This document shows, piece by piece, positions 25,778 through 39,195 of a DNA stretch of 64,000 nt (position 1 is its first letter; each line of letters begins with the position of its first letter). The DNA comes from Prunus persica (Eukaryota > Streptophyta > Magnoliopsida > Rosales > Rosaceae). The notes beneath the pieces were generated by a model. It ran no database searches, was not told the DNA's origin, and saw only the letters and a list, made by a program, of their open reading frames with translations. The DNA lies in NCBI RefSeq assembly GCF_000346465.2, contig NC_034010.1:28069382-28133381 (forward strand), given 5' to 3'. Made by a program: the position numbers and the translations under genes.

Positions 25778-26499
25778 AAAGGGTTAAATACATTTAGTCA
25801 TTAATTTTTACACAAAATTTCAATTTGGTCATTGAGAAAATAATTTAGCCAAATTGGTTACTGTATTATCTAAAGTTTACAATTTATAAATTTGCCGTAT
25901 GTTTCTGTTAAGTAGATGAGTTTTTTTTTCTTTTCTTTTTTTATTTTATTTATAGAAGAAGCGATATTTAATTAAAAATACTAAAAGGTATTACACTCTT
26001 GGATCAAACGATCCAAGAGCAAAGTTGGCGGCTATATCCACCAAACAACCACTTGATTTAATCCCAGGGCTTGGATCAACGAAACCTCATGGAAGTGAGC
26101 CAATAGTTCTCTATAAACTTCACAAAGAACCCCAAATAAAGCCAAATATACCTTTGTTCACCGTCACAGTAGTGTTGAGGGAATCAGACAAATTGCACCA
26201 AAGATAGCCTCAAGTCCTCTGCAAACCTCATACCCTCTAACAGAGCCAGTGCAAGAGCATGTCATTTGCATTGTTTTTGGCTAATTTTTTTTGTTTTTTT
26301 TCCGAGTGATCAAACTTAAATTTCATATAAAACAGTAACTAAAAGGGTAGTTAACCTAACAACTTAATGTAAACTAATGAAATGTCTATAAATTGTAAAT
26401 TTGGGGTAATACAGTGACTAATTTGGTTAAAAAAATTTCTCAGTGACCGAATTGAAATTTCATATAAAATCCAATGACCAAAAAAGTATTTAACCCTTT
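25778..26499. mobile_element. Foldback element (~722 bp)
   Basis: Ends AAAGGGTTAAATACATTTAG and the complementary AAGTATTTAACCCTTT. Inner arms match through the CAATTTGGTCATTGAGA / TCAGTGACCGAATTG motifs. The centre (about 25950-26280) holds unrelated, possibly inserted, sequence. Non-coding. Confidence 0.65.
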
Positions 26500-27006
26500 A
26501 AAGAATAAATCTGCACTTAAATGCAGTGAAACATATCTTTACTGGTTTATTTCGAGCAGTCTTGTCCAGTCCAGCCCCAGTGCATAAACTCATACGATTC
26601 CGATGTGTTAATAATACTTTTCCAAACTCCAGCTTAAGTACTCCATGCAGGAATGTTAATTACAATTTACAAACTTAAGAATTCGTGACTGTTTGGTTAA
26701 AAACAAACCTCCTTCCCCCACAAAGGAAAAGAAAAGAGTAGGGCTAATGAAGGAATATGAAAAGGGTAATTGCACGAGGTAAAGAAAAAGGCAAATACGA
26801 GTTAATGATTTTTACTTTTTTACTTTGACACAATGCCAAATGGAGACACAAAATGACCAAAATAATGAAGTGGGGTGTCCAACAACACACACACACTCTC
26901 TCTCTCCCTCCCTCTCCATGATGCATTCATTCATGTACATTAGAAATTTAGAATGATGACTCACGTGCACATAATTCTATCCATCTCTTTGGGCAAAGGG
27001 AAAACA

Positions 27007-27010
<4 letters not shown>

Positions 27011-27058
<48 letters not shown>
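27011..27058. repeat. (AG)n microsatellite
   Basis: About 24 uninterrupted AG units. Confidence 0.95.
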
Positions 27059-27060
<2 letters not shown>

Positions 27061-27409
27061 GAAGAAGAAAGAAGAGCATCTAATTAAGTGTGAGGGAGGG
27101 ACGGAGGTTTCTAAAGTCTAAAGTGCATGTGGTGTTTATGCATGCATGGGACCATTGGCTTCAAAAAATGTCAAGCTAAAGCACAACACAAGCCCTTCGA
27201 CTGCGATGAATGAGAGAGGCCATAGAGTGTCCCCTCTCATGCGCAATACACCACCACTTTTCTTATCTCTTTCTGTATATTTAAACTTAATTTTTTAATT
27301 CAATTTCTTCAATTTTTTGTCACTTAAATTTTCTAGAGGTGGAATCTTACCAATGCACACTAATGACTAATGTCTTGAGGTCCCTATCAAATATGAATAT
27401 CATCAATTG

Positions 27410-27411
<2 letters not shown>

Positions 27412-27450
<39 letters not shown>
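27412..27450. repeat. (CT)n microsatellite
   Basis: About 19 uninterrupted CT units. Confidence 0.95.
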
Positions 27451-27453
<3 letters not shown>

Positions 27454-28607
27454 ATTATAAGTGTACGTCTTGTGTTTGTGTGCTTTGACAATGACCAAAG
27501 GTGAGAGGTGAGGTGAGGTTTTGGCTTTCATTCTTTCTTTTTCAAAGAGGACTTTGAATTTCTGCTCTCTACATGTACATGGGGTCCAATTCCAAAGTCC
27601 AAAAGCCATGGTGCGCTACTCTTGGTCTCTTCCCAAATCAAAACTTATCCTCATTCACTGCTTCTTGCCACAAAGACAAAACCCAAATTAGCTTTTGATT
27701 TCCCCTTTTATCTTTACCTTTTTAATTATTTTGGCCTGGTCTCTTTTACTCTCCTTCACTGTCAAAACGATAGGTCCCCCCATTGATGACGGTGAACAAA
27801 ACAGCAACGGAGGGGTGTTGTTTTTGGAACCACGGGGAACATTCAAAACAGCACGGGTCATGGATGGCAGTGGTTGAGAGGAAAATGAAACAATGGTTTT
27901 ACGTTGTCGTTTGGTTCATTAGCATATCTCACTTTTCCTTCCCTCGTTTTGGGGCTAAACCACAATATAATGTCGTTTGGAGCTCAAGAAATCTAACCCT
28001 CAACTCTCTAACTTTTTGCAAGCCAAAAAAACCCTTATCCGAAATTACCCAATTAAGTAAAAATGGATTTCACATCATTATTCCGATCGAATTTTAGATA
28101 GAATGAGACTTGCACTAAATATTCATTCAAATCCAATCACATACAAACATATATATATATATATACATGCGTGTAATATAAGTCAAAGCAATCATGCTAA
28201 TTTAGAAATTATATCACACTTTGACTCAGACAAGTGTGGCTTAGATGCTTCCATCATGCGCCCTTCGACTGGAAGGACCTTTATACTTGACAAGTGGAAG
28301 AAACTATGTATGTTAGCCTTTGGTGGTATATATCATCACCCACCACTTCGAATTAGATGGATGATGGCATCAAAACCCATTATATGTAAATTAATTAAAA
28401 TGCACCCACTTAAGACTTATAAGCTGCTCTGACCGTATATCCATGATGATCATGATTTCTTTCTTGAATGATGTTTGGGTGGTTTGCGTGGCAGCGTGCA
28501 AAGCAAAGCCAGCATGCTAGCTCTAGCCACACTCGCCTCTGGGGGCCTTGGAAATCAGATTAAAACTCCGCATGATGCAACACACTTGATTATCATCAAA
28601 TATTTTA

Positions 28608-28611
<4 letters not shown>

Positions 28612-28663
<52 letters not shown>
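28612..28663. repeat. (CT)n microsatellite
   Basis: About 26 CT units, the longest such run in the window. Confidence 0.95.
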
Positions 28664-28670
<7 letters not shown>

Positions 28671-29820
28671 ATAACTAGTGTACTTGCTATAGGCTATAGC
28701 TAATGAAACTAATTGGACCCCTGCAACCCTAAACTGTTAGTCATCTTGTATTATATTATATAGATTTCAATATTAACTTGTCTCCCATGCAGATGTAGTG
28801 CTGCCTGTTTCGGATTAAAGACTTCAAATTTACATATATATGTTGTTTGTTACTTTAATTTCAATTATGTTAGATATAAAGTCGATAATCGAACATCAAT
28901 TTCAAACAAACTTCCTCGACGCATTTGACTAGCCAGCAGCAAGTGCATGCATGTTACTATAGATTGTACGTATTTGCATGTTCCCATCTTTTTCAGCTTG
29001 GTCGGCAGCAGATAGATAGAATCTAAGATCTTCTTTGAGTTTTGCAGATTGGTTCATTGAATTCATAACAAAACGACATCTGCTGCATGTCAAAAACCTT
29101 CTTCTTAATTTAATGTATTATTATATCTGATCAATCACAATCTTGGATATTTGCAACTTGGATCACTGCTTGCTTGTTTGACCAATTAATTGTAATCATT
29201 TTAACTTATAAGAACACTATCAGATTTAGGGTTACGATGGAGCTGTTTAATGTGCTTGTTGACTGGATCTAGTTTTCAACAAATTATAGCCATTCACATG
29301 TCGCCAAGTGTTGGTCCTGCCATGCATGACCAAGAATATGCTGGGCTGGGAGCTAGTACTTTGGGGGCTTCCTTTTCCAACAATTCTTGAAAAGCTAGCT
29401 TTCCATCAAAACAAAACAAGCAGTGCGTATTGCTGAGTTTTTCTGATCTTATTCATCACTGCAAATCCCGTTGCCTCTGGATTTTAGCAACGAAACAGAC
29501 AAAAAGACAAGAAAAAAGGTGTTTGCCTTTAACAAATGGTGCATATATATATATATATATACATATCATCTTAAAACCCCCGCAGTGCATACAATAAGAA
29601 TGGAAAGCTCTTCACCATTCCATTCTATATATAAACTATGAAATTTATATGTATGGATATTGTCAACCCTTCTACCCAATACCCTATGAGAAAAAAAGAA
29701 GAAAAAAAAAGTGCAGAATGAAATAGCACACAACTTGGCAGTTGGCAATGCCCCTTTTTGATCTGTGACAGGATGGAGATTATAATAGAACAACATGCAC
29801 TTGTTGTATGTATGTGTTTT

Positions 29821-29822
<2 letters not shown>

Positions 29823-29868
<46 letters not shown>
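29823..29868. repeat. (GA)n microsatellite
   Basis: About 23 uninterrupted GA units. Confidence 0.95.
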
Positions 29869-31381
29869 CACTTTATTCAAGACATGGAGATGTAGGAAGG
29901 GGTGATGGTTTTGCCTGTTCATTTTCCGACAAGTAAACAAAGGAAATCGTCTCTGCCGTTCCATGGGTAGGCAAAAGCTAAGCCAAAGTAAAAAAGAAAC
30001 ATCCTTTGAACATCATGTAATATTGGAAAACCCTCTCTCTCTCTCTCTCTTCCCAATTCTTTGAATTTTTTTAAGTAACCCCCAACTCCACCAACCCAAC
30101 AAGCCAAGAACACCACTCTTGCCGCGCGCTAACCATGTGATATGAATGAGTAACCTTAGTGTGCCTTCTTTTTTCCCTTTTTTTAATTCATAATATTCTC
30201 CATTTGCTGTACTCCCAAAAATTGCATTATCTTTTTGCTACCTATAACTTATAAGCTTAGACAGATGGTGCAGCTAGCATCTCCTCCACCACAAGTGCCT
30301 CTCTTCCAAGTCAACCTCAACCCTGATCCTTGGTCGACTTATAAATTCAAGGCCTGCTTTCGCTGAATTCTAACTACAATAACTTTTTTCAGGGTTAACA
30401 CACCTAAAAAAGAATGTGGTTTATGGCCAAGTTAGGGGTCAAAATCCTATTGTTATGTTCTTTGAGTGCAAATGTTATGTATACAAGATATACTATGTGT
30501 GACCATATTATCGTAGTATTCTTTTTTTCTTATTAAAACAATGTTTCGTGCTTCATTCAATCAGCTAAGACCGGCCCCATTTTTCAATCTTATTAATTTT
30601 AAATTATGGTAATTAGCAACTAAAACATAAATGATTATATTTGGATCAACATTGAGTTTGGGAGATGCTGATTACCTTTTTAAAACTGTTTCTTTTCCTT
30701 GTTAAATTAGAACTTTAACATTGGGCACGTATCTTTCTTTCGTCCTTGGGTTAAAAGTTGCTGGATCAATTAATAATACACGCCAACACAAATCAATTGG
30801 TGAGAAAGTTTCTATTCTAATCCTCGCAACAATCAAAAGGAAAAAACCAATAATGGCATGGCCCTCCTTCATTTTACAAAAACAAACAGCATCTAAGAAA
30901 AAAGTATTTTCCGCATCCAAACACCCCCATAAACATTTTCTCTTACCGACTGCCATCACAAAAATAAATAATTAATTATATTACCAAAAAACAAACAAAA
31001 GGCTGAATTTAATTAATAAAAACGCGCGTCTGAGGATTCAACCGGAAAAGACAACCCAATGCTTTAGCTACGAAATGAACCACGCGTTCTCAGTGCATTT
31101 GGGCATGACATTTTATTTTGGTTATTTATTTATTTATCATATTTTCATAATTTTATTATTAGAGCTATATGTAACGCCCACAACACCCCCACGAGCTTAA
31201 TTTACATTTACAAAGCTTAGCTGCTCAGCTGCACTTCTTCTTCTTCTTCTTCTTCTTCCACCTCCCTCCATTATTCCCATTATCCTTGTCCTCTCTCTCT
31301 CTCTCTGTCTCTGCAACTCCCACGTTTCAATTTTATCTTCTTCCTCTTCTTCTTTGAATTTGAACATTTTGTTTAATTCAC

Positions 31382-32845
31382 ATGGCACTTGAGACTTTGC
31401 TACTCAAGGTAAAGACAGCCATATCCCACAGCTTCGACGCTGTGCGGACCTCAACCCACCCACACCCAAACAAACCCATGCGCAAATCAAACGTTGGCGT
31501 TTTGGCCTTCGAGATCGCCGGCCTCATGTCCAAGCTCATCCACCTCTGGCAGGCCCTCTCTGACAAGAACATGATCCGTCTCCACAACGACTCCATCTCC
31601 CTCGAAGGTGTTCGCAAAATTGTCTCAAACGACGACGCTTTCCTCCTCGCCCTCGCCTGCGCCGAGCTCGTCGAGAATCTTCGCATCCTCGCCACCGCCA
31701 TCTCCAGCCTAAGCACCAAATGCCAGGACCCCAACCTCCGAGCCTTCCACCGCCTCTTCCTCGACTTCGCCGACTCGGGTCGCGATCCGTACAATTGGGT
31801 AATCGGGTTTAAGGAAATGGATACTAAAAACGTCAAGAAACTCGAGAGGTACGTCACCGTGACGTCCACTCTGTACAGAGAGATGGACGAGCTTTCTGTG
31901 CTCGAAAGCGGGCTGAGCAAAGCTTGGAAATACAATGAGTGCGAAACCAATCAATCGTCGTCTTCGATGAGCAGCAAAGAGCAGAAGATCGTCGATCTCC
32001 AGCAGAAGATCGTGTGGCAGAGGCAAGAGGTTAAGTATTTAAAGGACAGATCTTTGTGGAGCCGAAGCTTCGATACGGTCACTTGGGTTCTTGCGAGGTC
32101 CATTTTCACTGTTCTTGCGAGGACAAAGCTTGTTTTCGGCATAGGACAATGCCCGCCTTCATCTTTGCCTCGCAGTCTTTCAGCTTCCGCTACCGTCTAC
32201 CCATCCGATCAGACGACGTGTCGTTTCGTGTCCGGGCCATTGAAGCCCGCAAAATCTCATCATCATCAAGAGAATGCTATTGATAATCTCAAAGATTTGG
32301 AAAATATTGGGTTTTTCGAGTCCAACTCGAAGCTCCTAAAGCCTCCACCAAGTACTTTAGGCGCGGCTGCTTTGGCGCTTCACTACGCCAACTTGATCAT
32401 AGTGATGGAGAAGATGATCAAGTTTCCACAAATGGTTGGTGTGGATGCGAGGGACGATTTGTATTCGATGCTACCGACTAGTATCCGATCGTCGTTGAGG
32501 GCTCGATTGAGAGGGGTCGGCTTTTCGGCGAGTGATCCGGTGCTGGCCGGAGAGTGGAGGGAGGCTCTGGGGAGAATCTTGGGGTGGTTGTCTCCATTGG
32601 CTCATAATATGATAAAGTGGCAAAGTGAAAGGAGCTTTGAGCAACAAAACTTGGTGCCTAAAACAAACGTCATGCTTCTTCAAACTCTGTTTTTTGCAAA
32701 CAAGGACAAGACTGAAGCTGCCATAACTGAGCTGCTCGTGGGATTGAATTATATTTGCAGGTTTGAGAGGGAGATGACAGCTAAGGCCCTGTTTGAATGC
32801 AACAATTCCATTAATGGGTTGCTCAATTCGCAGAGTTCTAGCTAG
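31382..32845 (+). CDS. DUF3475/DUF668 protein, PSK-simulator (PSI)-like, intronless
   Basis: A single uninterrupted frame of 487 residues. The N-terminus MALETLLLKVKTAISHSFDA is typical of this plant family. A DUF3475 region follows at about residues 37-93 (NVGVLAFEIAGLMSKL). The DUF668 domain lies at about 324-465 (LGAAALALHYANLI, then the RSSLRARLRG region). The middle is variable and Ser-rich. Relatives PSI1-3 in Arabidopsis are linked to growth and phytosulfokine signalling, but this shorter intronless branch has no firm function that I know of. The leader (about 31200-31380) is CTT-rich. No signal peptide or membrane segment is visible, so it is probably cytosolic or nuclear. Confidence 0.85.
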   Translation: MALETLLLKVKTAISHSFDAVRTSTHPHPNKPMRKSNVGVLAFEIAGLMSKLIHLWQALSDKNMIRLHNDSISLEGVRKIVSNDDAFLLALACAELVENLRILATAISSLSTKCQDPNLRAFHRLFLDFADSGRDPYNWVIGFKEMDTKNVKKLERYVTVTSTLYREMDELSVLESGLSKAWKYNECETNQSSSSMSSKEQKIVDLQQKIVWQRQEVKYLKDRSLWSRSFDTVTWVLARSIFTVLARTKLVFGIGQCPPSSLPRSLSASATVYPSDQTTCRFVSGPLKPAKSHHHQENAIDNLKDLENIGFFESNSKLLKPPPSTLGAAALALHYANLIIVMEKMIKFPQMVGVDARDDLYSMLPTSIRSSLRARLRGVGFSASDPVLAGEWREALGRILGWLSPLAHNMIKWQSERSFEQQNLVPKTNVMLLQTLFFANKDKTEAAITELLVGLNYICRFEREMTAKALFECNNSINGLLNSQSSS

Positions 32846-34547
32846 CTAGCAAATTATTAAGCACAAAGTACACCAGCATACTCTTTTTTCTTTTTTGGGT
32901 TTTACGTGTAGTTTCTATTTTGGATTTCAATTTTGGTTTCTGAAAGTTTTCATCATGGTTGATTTTGAATTGAGCTGAGAGTTTTAGATCTTCGGGGTTT
33001 GTTTTGTATCCAACCCTCGTTTGTATATGTGAAATAAATAGATACATGTAAATGATTTGTTTCTCGAAGAAATTTGTCCAAAACAAAAGCAGGGACTTTT
33101 GAGTTATATATATTCTGATTATAGTTCATGCATGATATATTATAATGTGAAAACATACTTTGTACCAATATAATAAAAAAAATCTCAAAATAGGTTTTTT
33201 CTTTTTTAAGATATTCTTTATTGAAAATGATGATAATATACTAAACTCACACACAAAACACGAATGCTAGGACTCCAAACTTAGAAACTTGAATGGAGGG
33301 CAAATATGCAAATACTCCAAATCTCGAAATGGTTTTAGATATTGAGTTGATTGGGTTCTTTATATTTTAATTAATTAGCGCACAGGGAATCTTGTAACAC
33401 TATTTTATAATCATTATTGGCCAAGACTACGTTTTTCTACTTAAATTCAAATCAAATTTATTCAAATGAATGCTAATGGGACACTTGGGATTGGGACTAC
33501 ATAGTTTATTATATAAAACCTCCACTTAAACTCATGAATTAGTAATCTAGCCTTTTTAATCTTCGGTTACAGAATAATCTAGCCTTTTTAATCTTACATA
33601 TATTTGCATTGGGCCCCAGCAACAACCATTAATTTGAATTGATGCAAGCAATTGAATCATGTAAATCATCTAAATCTAATGGACAACAATACGCATGTGC
33701 TATGTGAGTCAAAGACTTTATCTTTGCCTTTCGGCCGGGCCTTAGACAGTATACAACTAAAAACCAAACACACAAATTCAAATGTGAGGGAATATAAAAG
33801 ATAAAGTCTTCTTTGATCCTCCAGCACTCAAATAATTGTTTTTTTTTTTAATATAAAAATTTTTATTGGCCTTTAACTACTGGTGCTCGCTTGTAATAAG
33901 CTAATGGCATCTTGCTTATAATAGAATATATAGTGAAATTCATAATGCAAGGCCCCACATAATAAAATATATTATAGATTCTTCGTTGACAAGCCTGAGG
34001 ATAATTTATTGGGTATTAAGTGAGTATTTTAGTATTTTAAAAAATTATTACATGATTAAAAAGAAGAAAAAGAAAAAAGATTTGTATAAACAGCAAACAA
34101 ACATGGTGGGCTACTGAGGGACGTGGCCTCGAGGTTATAGGGCACTTGTCATCTAAAAGCCCATTAACTTCAGGCCCAATTGTTATTTAAAAGCCCATTA
34201 ATGTCAGGCCCAATATGTTTTTAGTATTAAATACTAATTCATTTTTTACTAGTGCTAAAATCAGATTTCAGTATTTTCAATCATCCCACCCAATTAATTA
34301 GAACAAGTTTGTCTGTCTCAAATAAAATCAAAAGGAAAATAATTACAAGACATGACCGGAGTTACTGAACTAATCCACGAGGACATGAAAATGGAGAGGG
34401 AGGGAAGGGAGCAGGTGCGCCTAATCTATTAGAAGATGGTACAGTTAGAATGAAAATGTTAGTTGCAAGTTTCTAACGCACCAACATATCCATCAAACCT
34501 CAATATAAAGACACGGTGCAACCGCCGAAATAGTGGACAAGGAATTG
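32846..34547. other. Intergenic DNA, no gene seen
   Basis: AT-rich. A small direct duplication (AATCTAGCCTTTTTAATCTT, 33543 and 33573) and a repeated AAAAGCCCATTAA.GTCAGGCCCAAT motif (34156 and 34190) are visible. No exons were found. Confidence 0.5.
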
Positions 34548-35519
34548 ATGGCGGCAAACTCCAACAAGAAGCATCCAAGGGAACCGCCGGCAGTTCCATT
34601 TCTATGGGAAGAAAGGCCGGGAATACCTAAAAAAGACTGGAAACCACCAGTGGTTTCTTCAAATAGTTCATTTCCAGCTCCCCACATCGTCAAGCTTGTT
34701 GCCTCGGTTCCATTCAAATGGGAAGAAAAGCCAGGAACACCACTACCATCTTTCTCAGAACCAACATTGGAATCAGCATGTCCCTCCTCCCTACCACTGC
34801 AGCTTATCACTTTTCCATCACCTCCAATTAGCTCTCACCAGTATGATTATGATGGTGAGAACGAAGATTATGGTGATGATATTAGTGGAAATGGTGATGG
34901 AGAAGATGGAGCACCAAGTATGTTTAATTTGGAGCTTGAAGCATTCGATTTCGAAACAGATGATTCATTTATCTCAGCTCCTGCTCTCCTAGCAAACTGT
35001 CTTGTTCCATCAATAGCAATTTCCACTGCTGTTCCAGCAGACAAAAGCACACCAACAGAAGATAAGAGTGCTTGGCCTGAGACACCTTCCTCACCGGCCT
35101 CAGAAGCAGGCAGCAGTACAAGCAGCTATGCAACTGGAGTTTCAAGCCTGGTGGGGGCTTCGTTTTTGGAATGCCTCTTTCCATTGATTCCTGCCAATTC
35201 CGGATTTCTTGAAAAAATAGGCCAATCAGGCAACAGCTCTCTTACTCCACCAGAACCAAAGAGTGCACATTTTGATCGTGAAAGTAATGGCAGTGCCATT
35301 GTATGGAGGCCAAAAACACTCGGAGAGCTGATAATGATGAGTCGTAAGGGTAGTTACAGGAGGAAAGCTGTTCAAATGAGAAAACACAATCTATCAAAGG
35401 TAAATCTCCATTCTTGCTCCTACTTTCACTTTGTTTCCCAAAATATTTCGGTTACCAAGCTACTACAGAACAAATGATTCTACCAAACATTAGTTTGATA
35501 TAGATTGAAAACAGGAAGG

Positions 35520-35554
<35 letters not shown>

Positions 35555-35717
35555 AACAAAGATTTCATAAACAACTGCTACTCTTGCCTGAATGCATGAA
35601 TGACAGGAACTCATGGAGAATAGAGCTTTTGGATGCTGCATCTTTGGACCTGGCATCAAGATGATAGAAGGATTGTACAGCAAGAGGAAGAACTTGCCAA
35701 CACTTAAACTGGTCTGA
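34548..35717 (+). CDS. DUF688 family protein
   Basis: Exon 1 runs 34548-35399 and exon 2 35607-35717, giving 320 residues. I start at the ATG at 34548 because an in-frame stop lies just upstream. The N-terminal half has two copies of the family's proline-rich motif, VPFLWEERPGIPK and VPFKWEEKPGTPLP, followed by an acidic middle. The C-terminus FGCCIFGPGIKMIEGLYSKRK is the conserved end of DUF688 proteins. Donor AAAG|GTAAAT and acceptor ATGACAG are in phase. The biochemical role of the family is unknown; no signal peptide or membrane segment is visible. Confidence 0.85.
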
Positions 35718-36036
35718 AGAAAAATTGTTGCTTAATGTTGAAACTCAACTTGCATTCAGTCCTCTCCATCTAGTCTGTCCTCCAGACGATTTTAGTTTTC
35801 ACTTCGGGTTTGAGCATATAGATTACTCAACAACTATAGGTCCAAAATCTACCAAATATCATATTATGCAAATACCTCAAGAGAGCTACGCTTGAATGTA
35901 TGTTTAACTTCAATATCTAATCTGTCATTATCCACAGCATATCCCTCTTCTCGAGTGCTATAACAGCTTCTTTGTATGGAGAAACGCCTTATGCACCCAA
36001 AAAGCTATAATGCCCCAAAATTTTGTAGTATTTCAA

Positions 36037-38037
36037 CTAACTGGACGACTTAATTGTTTCAGTAACTTTTCGGATTCGGTCTATAACAACAGGAACATCC
36101 TCTGGAGTCAAAGTAGTAAAACAACATCTGAACCATCCAGGTTCTATGCAGTGGCAGGCTGACCCAGGAGTCACATTGATCTTGGCAATGTTCAACAGCT
36201 TATCCCATAACTCGAGTTCCCCTTTCTCACCATAAGAGCGAATTAATCCACTCATATCAGCCCAACAGTATAAGCCAGCACTGCTCTTTGCACACTTGAT
36301 TCCTAATTGTTGCAAACCAGCCACAAATAATTCAGATATACTTTGTATCCTCCTTTTGTTGATCTCTAGGTATTCCTGAATGAATCTTGCATCCGAGAGC
36401 ATCGAAATAATAAGCCGCTGGGTAAGAGAAGAAATGGGAGAAAATCTTGTTAACCTTTTAGCAGCAGTCAAAACACTCTCATTATATGAATATAAAACCC
36501 CAATCCTAAACCCTGGAATAGATAGGTCTTTTGATAGCCCATATATTATGTGAACCCTGTTCTTGTCAAAATCTTCGGTGTCAATAATTTCTGCCATGCT
36601 TACAAACTCCTCACTTCCATACATAGACCCAGCAAATATTTCATCAGAAATGATATGGATGTTCTTCTCTTGGGCAAAGTCTAAAAGACTGCACAGTGTT
36701 TCCCGTGAAAGTAAATTACCAACGGGATTCGAAGGGTTAGAAATGAGAACTCCCTGCACTTTTACTCCTCGTTTTCTAGCCTGATTGTATGCTTGTTCAA
36801 GAACAGTTATATTTAAAGCGAAGTTGTCAGTGCTGCGACAGTGAACGGGAATCAGCTCCACTCCTGCTCGCCATCTTATATCCCTGTGAAAACTGCAGAT
36901 TGTTTTTCTAATTAACTACCACAGAAGATTTGTAAACATGATTATGACAGTAAAATTGACTTTTCTCCATTAATTAGAACAATTAGTTCTAGCAATATAA
37001 AGTTTCAACATGAGAATGACAAATATTACCCAGGATAATAAGGTGTAGGAACGAGAAATGCATTTCCATGGTCTGCTAAGCAGAAGCTTAATATCTCAAC
37101 TGCAGGGGTTGCACCAGATGTTAACACTATTTGTGATGGGTCAAATGACACTGATTTTCGCATAACCTGAGACATGAAACTTGCCATAGCCTGCAAAGTC
37201 GAAACAAAACAAAAAGAAAAACAAACATTAGAAACACTGCAATTCTTCAGAAATACAAGACACAATTACAATTGCAACACAGATTGTAAATTAACCAACT
37301 GGACTTAAATCAAAAGAGAGAATATAGCGTATTATGGTTTATCATAAAATTTGACTAAATCATCCAAAAATATTATAGATATTAGAAAAAGCCATACCAC
37401 TTTGAGCTCAGTCATTCCATCGAACGGCTGGTACGCCGCAATCCCACTTATGCTAAAATCACCACCGTCTTCTCCGAAAATTGATTGCGTCAAATTCTCC
37501 GTAATCCATTTCTCAATCAAATCCAAACACAGCTACAACCACACACACATACAGAAAAAAAAAAACAAAAAACAAAAAAGAAACAAAATTTACATAAAAC
37601 TTTATTCTGAAAGGATATATTAGTATGACAACCAAGAACACACAAGCAACCAAAACTCTCACCCTGTTCTCGGACAACCCGAGCTGAATAACCCCATTCG
37701 GATTGTCCACCCTATCGTACGGGTCCTCCAAAACCCTATCCAACCCGATATAATACGGGGAGTCGTTTGGCTTCGCAATCCAACTCGCCCGGGAGGATAC
37801 CCGTACCCGCCCCATGGATCCACGGGTGGACAAGTTGGACCGCGACGAGGTTCTCTGGAGCTCGGCGATGTTCGAGGAGGAGTGGGATGGGGAAGGAGGG
37901 CTGGATGGGGGTTTGGAGGGACGGTGTCGTTTTAGGTAGAGCTGGAGGAAGTAGAAGAGAGCACAGGGGATAAGAGAGCCGAGGATAAGGCCACCTCTGC
38001 CTTGGACGACGCCTTGGAGTGGCACTATCAGTCTCAT
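36037..38037 (-). CDS. ACS10: ACS10-type aminotransferase (ACC synthase-like)
   Basis: PLP-dependent fold-type I enzyme. Despite their ACC-synthase ancestry, ACS10 and ACS12 of Arabidopsis act as amino-acid aminotransferases and not as ACC synthases. Exons on the minus strand are 38037-37663, 37532-37398, 37190-37030 and 36883-36037 (505 residues). The N-terminus [17 protein letters not shown] is followed by a hydrophobic segment (about residues 18-34) and a Pro/Ser-rich linker, as in ACS10. Visible family motifs are [20 protein letters not shown] and the PLP-lysine motif [13 protein letters not shown]. All four exons join in phase with GT-AG introns. Its 5' end has been copied twice downstream, at 42980 and 58306. 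It is transcribed divergently from the NLR at 39196. Confidence 0.9.
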
Positions 38038-38282
38038 TGCGGTGGCTCCGGCGGGCTTCTTTTGGGTCGGATCGGCGTCGAGTTAGCGGGGTTGGGTCAT
38101 GGGCTATGGCGTTGGCCGTTGGTTGGTGTGGTTTGGTTACTTGGAGGGAGTAAGCTGCGGGTGAAGAAGTGTGTTTTGCTTCCAGAAACTTTGGTTTGTT
38201 TATCTGGCACCTGGCTGGTGTGTGAGTTTTACTAGAATACCCTCGTCAATTAATGATAGAAAGGAATTACGCATTTCATTTT

Positions 38283-38540
38283 TTTAGGCATGTGCAAATT
38301 CAATTCAAATTTGATTGAATTTCAGATTAGGATGATAGCTAGTTTTAGTTTCTTTCTGGTGTATTTTTATTTAATTCATGTTATATGTTGGATTGAAGTG
38401 ATTCGGTCTAGTTATAATTGAATTGGATTGAATTGGACTTACATACTTAATTGGATCGAATTAGGTTATGAATTCCAATTAAATTGAATGCAGATCCTTC
38501 AAAATAGGTTGGATTGGAATCCATGCACACCCCTAATTTT
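38283..38540. mobile_element. MITE in the upstream region of NLR unit 1
   Basis: Ends TTAGGCATGTGCAAATTC and, on the complement, TTAGGGGTGTGCATGGATTC. The interior is AATTGGATTGAATTGGA-rich. hAT-like ends are my inference. The same insertion sits at the corresponding place in the other two units, so it predates the duplication. Confidence 0.6.
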
Positions 38541-39195
38541 TATATTTGAGATGTAATTTTGTGTTACTACAGAACATTTAATTTCATTAAACTAAATTCA
38601 TATATACAATGTCCTACATGGTTATTATGTGATTAATTATTGAAGGGGGTGGAATAATTTTTCAATTGGCAGGGGTTCATGGCACCCTACCATATAAAAA
38701 TGGTGGTAGTTTGTTTGTTTGTTAGTTTTGAAAGGAGAGTTGGATCGGTGTTCATGGAAAACCAGAGGCCACCTGTTGGCTTTCTTAAGGCTAAGTCTTA
38801 TCCTAGTTGGTGAAAATGGTTGGCTGGTCTTACTCGTTGACAACAAGTCTCATGAATTAATTAGTCAAGGGAATGGATGAGCCAAAACGCAGCCTTATCA
38901 CACCACTTTCAGTAAGCATGTTCATTGTCAAATTGAACATTATGCTATTCTTTCAACAAAGCCAAAAGACAAGGTTGAAATTTTATTGGGTTAAGACTTA
39001 AAGATAGCTGGTGCAAGCCAGAAAGTCGTCTGCAACCTAACAAAAAATATGCAAAGAGAACACTATAAACTGTTCATATAAGCCTATATAGAGCACAAAT
39101 CCTACAGATAGTTTGTGCATGTGTGGTTACAGAGCAAATTCAATTGCCGTTGGGTTTTGGCATGATCTGATACTGCCCAATTAGGCAGGAAAGAT

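Larger units (their letters stand above)
26500..31381. other. Gene-poor interval with microsatellites
   Basis: I see no exon set, tRNA or known mature miRNA sequence here. It holds GA/CT runs (27011-27058, 27412-27450, 28612-28663, 29823-29868, 30031-30050), TA runs near 28151 and 29545, and many CATGCATG motifs. An unrecognised non-coding RNA cannot be excluded. The last ~150 bases before 31382 are CT/CTT-rich and probably form the leader of the next gene. Confidence 0.5.

Noticed and set aside
26500..31381. Possible miRNA or tRNA gene in the long gene-free interval
   Set aside because: I compared by eye with common plant miRNAs and tRNA boxes and saw no match. A covariance or small-RNA search would be needed to be certain.
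34533..34547. Upstream GTG start for the DUF688 gene
   Set aside because: The ATG at 34548 is the natural plant start and an in-frame stop lies immediately before the GTG.
38002..38235. Plus-strand frame rich in Gly/Trp, repeated at 43006 and 58341
   Set aside because: It is the antisense of the ACS10 5' end and promoter. It recurs only because the region was duplicated and it shows no protein-like conservation.
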